From NCBI GenBank assembly GCA_023259235.1, contig JAHFQQ010000005.1, positions 1 to 27,341 on the forward strand: DNA of 27,341 bases, given 5' to 3'. A program made the translations under genes and the position numbers. The DNA is from Polaromonas sp. GTDB lineage: Bacteria > Pseudomonadota > Gammaproteobacteria > Burkholderiales > Burkholderiaceae_C. Under the pieces are notes generated by a model, which did not search any database, was not told where the DNA came from, and saw only the letters and a program-made list of their open reading frames with translations. Within the stretch, counting starts at the first letter, position 1; each line of letters starts with the position of its first letter. Shown piece after piece: positions 24,595 to 27,341 of the stretch.

Positions 24595-24942
24595 TCAGCC
24601 CGGCTTGTCGTTGTGCGTGTGCAGCATGGTGTCCATGGCCAGTGCAGAATGCGCATAGGCCGCGCCGGCGCGCATCTCCGCGGCGACCCAGATGGCTTCC
24701 ATGATCTCCTGCTCGCTGGCGCCAGCCTTCAGGGCCAATTGCGTGTGGCCGCGAATGCAATAAGGACATTGGGTCACGTGCGCCGCCGCCACCGCGATCA
24801 ACTGCTTGGTCTTGCCCGGCAATGCGCCGTCGGCAAACACGCTGGCGCTGAACGCCTTGAAGGTCTCCAGCGGCTTGGGCGCGAGTTCGCGGCGCTTGCG
24901 CGCGACCTCGACGCCTGCATGGGGGTAGAGGGGGTCGTCCAT
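24595..24942 (-). CDS. AhpD-like carboxymuconolactone decarboxylase family protein
   Basis: This 115-residue all-helical protein has the AhpD-type redox motif CPYCIRGH (Cys59, Cys62, His66), which in relatives supports peroxidase or disulfide reductase activity. The name decarboxylase reflects the domain family only; the CxxC motif argues for a redox role. The ATG at 24942 has a strong AAGGAG 7 nt upstream. It is the last gene of a four-gene operon. A truncated paralogue lies at 3784-3936. Confidence 0.87.
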   Translation of the reverse strand: MDDPLYPHAGVEVARKRRELAPKPLETFKAFSASVFADGALPGKTKQLIAVAAAHVTQCPYCIRGHTQLALKAGASEQEIMEAIWVAAEMRAGAAYAHSALAMDTMLHTHNDKPG

Positions 24943-24981
24943 GGCTTGCTCCTTCAGCGTTGATTGATGTGGCGCACAGGC

Positions 24982-25446
24982 TCAGTTGGTGCGTGCGGCC
25001 GGCTGGTAAATGCCAGCCTCGGCACGGAACGGGACGGCGAAGCGGTTCCAGCCGTTGATCGCGATGATCGCCAGCGTCAGGTCGACCATCTCCTTTCCGG
25101 CGAACTGTCGTTGCACCTCGTCATAGAGTTCATCGGGCACCTCATGACCGGCCAGTTGCGTGACCGCTTCGGCCCAGGCCAGTGCTGCCCGCTCGCGCTC
25201 GGAGTAGAACGTCGTTTCGCGCCACGCCGGGAGCAGATACAGACGTTGCTCGGTCTCTCCGGCGGCGCGCGCATCCTTGGTGTGCATGTCCAGGCAATAC
25301 GCGCAGCCGTTGATCTGGGAGACGCGTGTCTTCACCAGTTCAAGCAGGGAGTGCTCCAGTCCGCATTGCCGGACATAGTTTTCCATTCCCAGCATCGCCT
25401 GGAAGGCGCCAGGCGATTCCTTCTTGTAATCGATCCGTTTCGTCAT
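24982..25446 (-). CDS. AhpD-like alkylhydroperoxidase family protein
   Basis: This 154-residue member of the carboxymuconolactone decarboxylase/AhpD family has the motif INGCAYCLDMH (Cys48, Cys51, His55), followed by ERERAALAWAEAVTQLAG and the C-terminal IAINGWNRFAVPFRA typical of this subgroup. The ATG at 25446 has AAGGAG upstream. It is 36 nt after the DUF488 gene and 39 nt before the second AhpD-like gene, so one transcript is likely. Physiological electron donor unknown. Confidence 0.88.
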   Translation of the reverse strand: MTKRIDYKKESPGAFQAMLGMENYVRQCGLEHSLLELVKTRVSQINGCAYCLDMHTKDARAAGETEQRLYLLPAWRETTFYSERERAALAWAEAVTQLAGHEVPDELYDEVQRQFAGKEMVDLTLAIIAINGWNRFAVPFRAEAGIYQPAARTN

Positions 25447-25482
25447 TTTTTTCTCCTTGAGATGGTTTGGCGCGTAGCGGCG

Positions 25483-25872
25483 TCACGTGCTGGCGTCGAC
25501 GGGTCCCGGCGCCAGAAGAAAACCTCGCATGGCCACCGCGTTGTTGTGCGCTTCGTCATGCGCGCCATACACCAGCGTGATCGAGTCCTTGCGGGCCAGC
25601 GCGCGCAACGACTCGATCAGGTCTGCGTGCGGTTGCAATTCTGCGGCGTAGCGTCGGCGAAACTCCTCCCAGAGTGCGGGGTCGTGACCGAACCACTGGC
25701 GCAATTCGGTGCTGGGCGCGAGTTCCTTGGCCCATTGATCCAGCGCCAGGGCCTCCTTCTTGATGCCTCGCGGCCACAGGCGGTCAATCAATATCCGGGC
25801 ACCGTCGTCGTGGGCAGGCGGCTCATAGGCGCGTTTGATCCGGATATGGCTGGCTGGAATTCTCGTGCTCAT
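25483..25872 (-). CDS. DUF488 family protein
   Basis: This 129-residue soluble protein matches the DUF488 (YeaO-like) family: IKRAYEPPAHDDGARILIDRLWPRGI near the N-terminus, APSTELRQWFGHDPALWEEFRRRY in the middle, and TLVYGAHDEAHNNAVAM near the end. The function is unknown; the family often occurs near stress or redox genes. The ATG (25870-25872) overlaps the stop of the upstream oxidoreductase as ATGA, so the two are translationally coupled. Confidence 0.88.
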   Translation of the reverse strand: MSTRIPASHIRIKRAYEPPAHDDGARILIDRLWPRGIKKEALALDQWAKELAPSTELRQWFGHDPALWEEFRRRYAAELQPHADLIESLRALARKDSITLVYGAHDEAHNNAVAMRGFLLAPGPVDAST

Positions 25873-27341
25873 GAAGATGCCTTTGCCGCGGCCTGGCCGA
25901 CTGCCATCGCCCGTTCGAATTCGACTTCCGCGCGCAGACCCTCCAGGTCCCGGTGAATGATCGCGACCGCCAGCTTCTTGCCGCTGCGCCTGTAGGTGAT
26001 CGTGCAGTTCCGGGCCTCAAGGGAGCCGTCAATATCGGCCTGGTCCCAGCGCTCGGCGTGACCCACATAGGCCAGTCCGAAGTCGTATTGTTCAGTCCAG
26101 AAGAAAGGCACGGCGTCGTAGCGCTCCCGCCGGCCCAGCATGTTGCGGGCTGCGGTTTGTCCCTGGCGTCCGGCTACCACCCAGTGTTCGACGCGGATCC
26201 GCTCTCCGGTGAGCAGGTCGGGCCAGCGCGCGATGTCGCCCGCCGCAAAAACCCCCGACGCGCTGGTCTGCAGGTATTCATCCACGACCACGCCGCGATC
26301 GATGGCCAGACCGGCCTGTTCGGCCAGCTCGATGGCAGGTCGCACGCCGACGCCGACGATGACCAGATCAGCCGGGAGTTTTTCGCCGTTTTGCAGCGTG
26401 ACGTCCTGCGCGTCGATCTTCACCGGGCTCGTTCCGAGGTGAAATACGACGCCGTGTTTTTCATGGAGCTGGCGCAGGAAATTGCCGACTTGCGGTCCCA
26501 GGATTTTCTCCATCAGGGAGGTCTCGCGTCCGACCACATGCACTTCGATATTGCGGGCCCGCAGCGATGATGCCACTTCCAGACCGATAAAGCTCGCGCC
26601 AATCACCACGGCGCGTCGGCATGTCGGCACTGCGCTGACCAGGGCTTCGCTGTCGGCCTGCGTGCGCAGGCAGTGCACATGCGGCAAACCGGCACCGGGA
26701 ATGTCGAGTCGAATCGGCTCGGCGCCGGTCGCCAGCAGCAGGGCGCCATAAGCCAGGGTGCTGCCATCTTCGAGCCGCAGGCGGCGCTCGGCGGTATCGA
26801 TGTTGACCACCCGCGTAGCCAGTCGCACATCGATGTTGTGCTCCTGGTAGAACGCGGCTGAGCGTAGCGGGAGCCAGTCAGCCGGTGCCGAGCCTGCAAG
26901 AAAGTTCTTGGAAAGATTGGGCCGATCGCAGGGCAGCGACGAGTCGGCACTCAGCATCGTGACGGTGCCAGAATAGCCTTCGCGGCGCAATCCTTCGGCT
27001 GCCGCATTGCCCGCCGCGCCACCGCCGATGATCACCATTGATTCAGGCAACCCGGCTGCGGCTGGGGCCGACCGGGCTGGAGCACTGATGCGCTTCGCTG
27101 AAACGTAGGCTTTGCCGTCGCGCTGCTCGACGCGCCAACACGAAACCGGATTCAGCGCTGGCGCACGCAGTGCCTCGCCGGTTCGAAGGCTGAAGCAGGC
27201 GTGGTGCCACGGGCAGCGCAGCGTGTCACCGACGATCAGCCCATCGATCAGCGGCGCGCCATAGTGGGTGCACACGGCGCCCACAGCAAACAATTCATCG
27301 TCGCGGCGCGCCAGAATCACCGGCTCGCCATGCGCATGCCC
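25869..27341 (-). CDS. Rieske [2Fe-2S]/FAD-dependent pyridine nucleotide oxidoreductase (5' end outside window)
   Basis: The visible 490 residues begin inside an N-terminal Rieske domain: CTHYG and, 16 residues later, CPWHHACF give the CxH and CxxH ligands (Cys24, His26, Cys43, His46 of the visible part). A linker leads to an FAD domain (VIIGGGAAGNAAAEGL), an NAD(P) domain (AVVIGASFIGLEVASSL), the second FAD contact SGVFAAGDIARW, and an AIF/BphA4-like C-terminal reductase domain (PFFWTEQYDFGLAYVGHA). The layout matches AIFL-type or ferredoxin-reductase-like fusions. Only a few N-terminal residues should be missing. It heads a cluster with DUF488 and two AhpD-like genes and could be their electron source; that link is inferred. 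Confidence 0.9.
   Translation of the reverse strand, partial: GHAHGEPVILARRDDELFAVGAVCTHYGAPLIDGLIVGDTLRCPWHHACFSLRTGEALRAPALNPVSCWRVEQRDGKAYVSAKRISAPARSAPAAAGLPESMVIIGGGAAGNAAAEGLRREGYSGTVTMLSADSSLPCDRPNLSKNFLAGSAPADWLPLRSAAFYQEHNIDVRLATRVVNIDTAERRLRLEDGSTLAYGALLLATGAEPIRLDIPGAGLPHVHCLRTQADSEALVSAVPTCRRAVVIGASFIGLEVASSLRARNIEVHVVGRETSLMEKILGPQVGNFLRQLHEKHGVVFHLGTSPVKIDAQDVTLQNGEKLPADLVIVGVGVRPAIELAEQAGLAIDRGVVVDEYLQTSASGVFAAGDIARWPDLLTGERIRVEHWVVAGRQGQTAARNMLGRRERYDAVPFFWTEQYDFGLAYVGHAERWDQADIDGSLEARNCTITYRRSGKKLAVAIIHRDLEGLRAEVEFERAMAVGQAAAKASS

Overview
The window looks like a chromosomal segment of a betaproteobacterium of order Burkholderiales, most likely family Comamonadaceae (Polaromonas/Rhodoferax-like). 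This rests on high GC, the gene families and their order (for example an RpfE-type gene next to recJ, and a sufA-sufB operon), and two families of short intergenic repeats of a kind I remember from Comamonadaceae genomes. The genus is an inference. I see no tRNA, rRNA, CRISPR array, prophage or complete insertion sequence.

Layout. (1) 1-3012, minus strand: the start of a suf Fe-S assembly operon (sufA, sufB running off the left edge), then sdhC-sdhD-sdhB for complex II with no sdhA between sdhD and sdhB. (2) 3013-4419: two palindromes upstream of sdhC, a hemerythrin-like gene, a truncated AhpD-like gene with its own promoter, and what looks like the broken left end of an insertion sequence. 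This is a rearrangement scar. (3) 4420-7172, minus: recJ preceded by an RpfE-type gene, with a 59-bp repeat at each end of recJ. (4) 7215-9791, plus: lolC and lolD (lipoprotein export), separated by a GC-rich repeat, then a small collagen-like lipoprotein. (5) 10002-14009: a UbiA/MenA-like prenyltransferase, a convergent FAD-linked oxidase with an upstream DUF2069 membrane protein, and a divergent YihY-family membrane protein. (6) 14069-17552, plus: a thioredoxin-fold protein and a 1009-residue bifunctional penicillin-binding protein. (7) 17596-20294, minus: a short-chain dehydrogenase and a RhlE-type RNA helicase. (8) 20679-24351, plus: ettA, a DUF1415 protein and a secreted dienelactone-hydrolase-like enzyme lacking a clear ATG. 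(9) 24595-27341, minus: a four-gene redox cluster made of a Rieske/FAD oxidoreductase (running off the right edge), a DUF488 protein and two AhpD-like proteins.

Most genes are housekeeping. The parts worth a second look are the sdhCDB set without sdhA, the scar beside it, the 59-bp repeat family (four full copies of identical length plus two hairpin-only relatives) whose sequence supplies or overlaps the stop codons of three genes, the Thr-rich collagen-like lipoprotein, and the Rieske-reductase/AhpD operon. I found no clearly new multi-gene defence or metabolic system.
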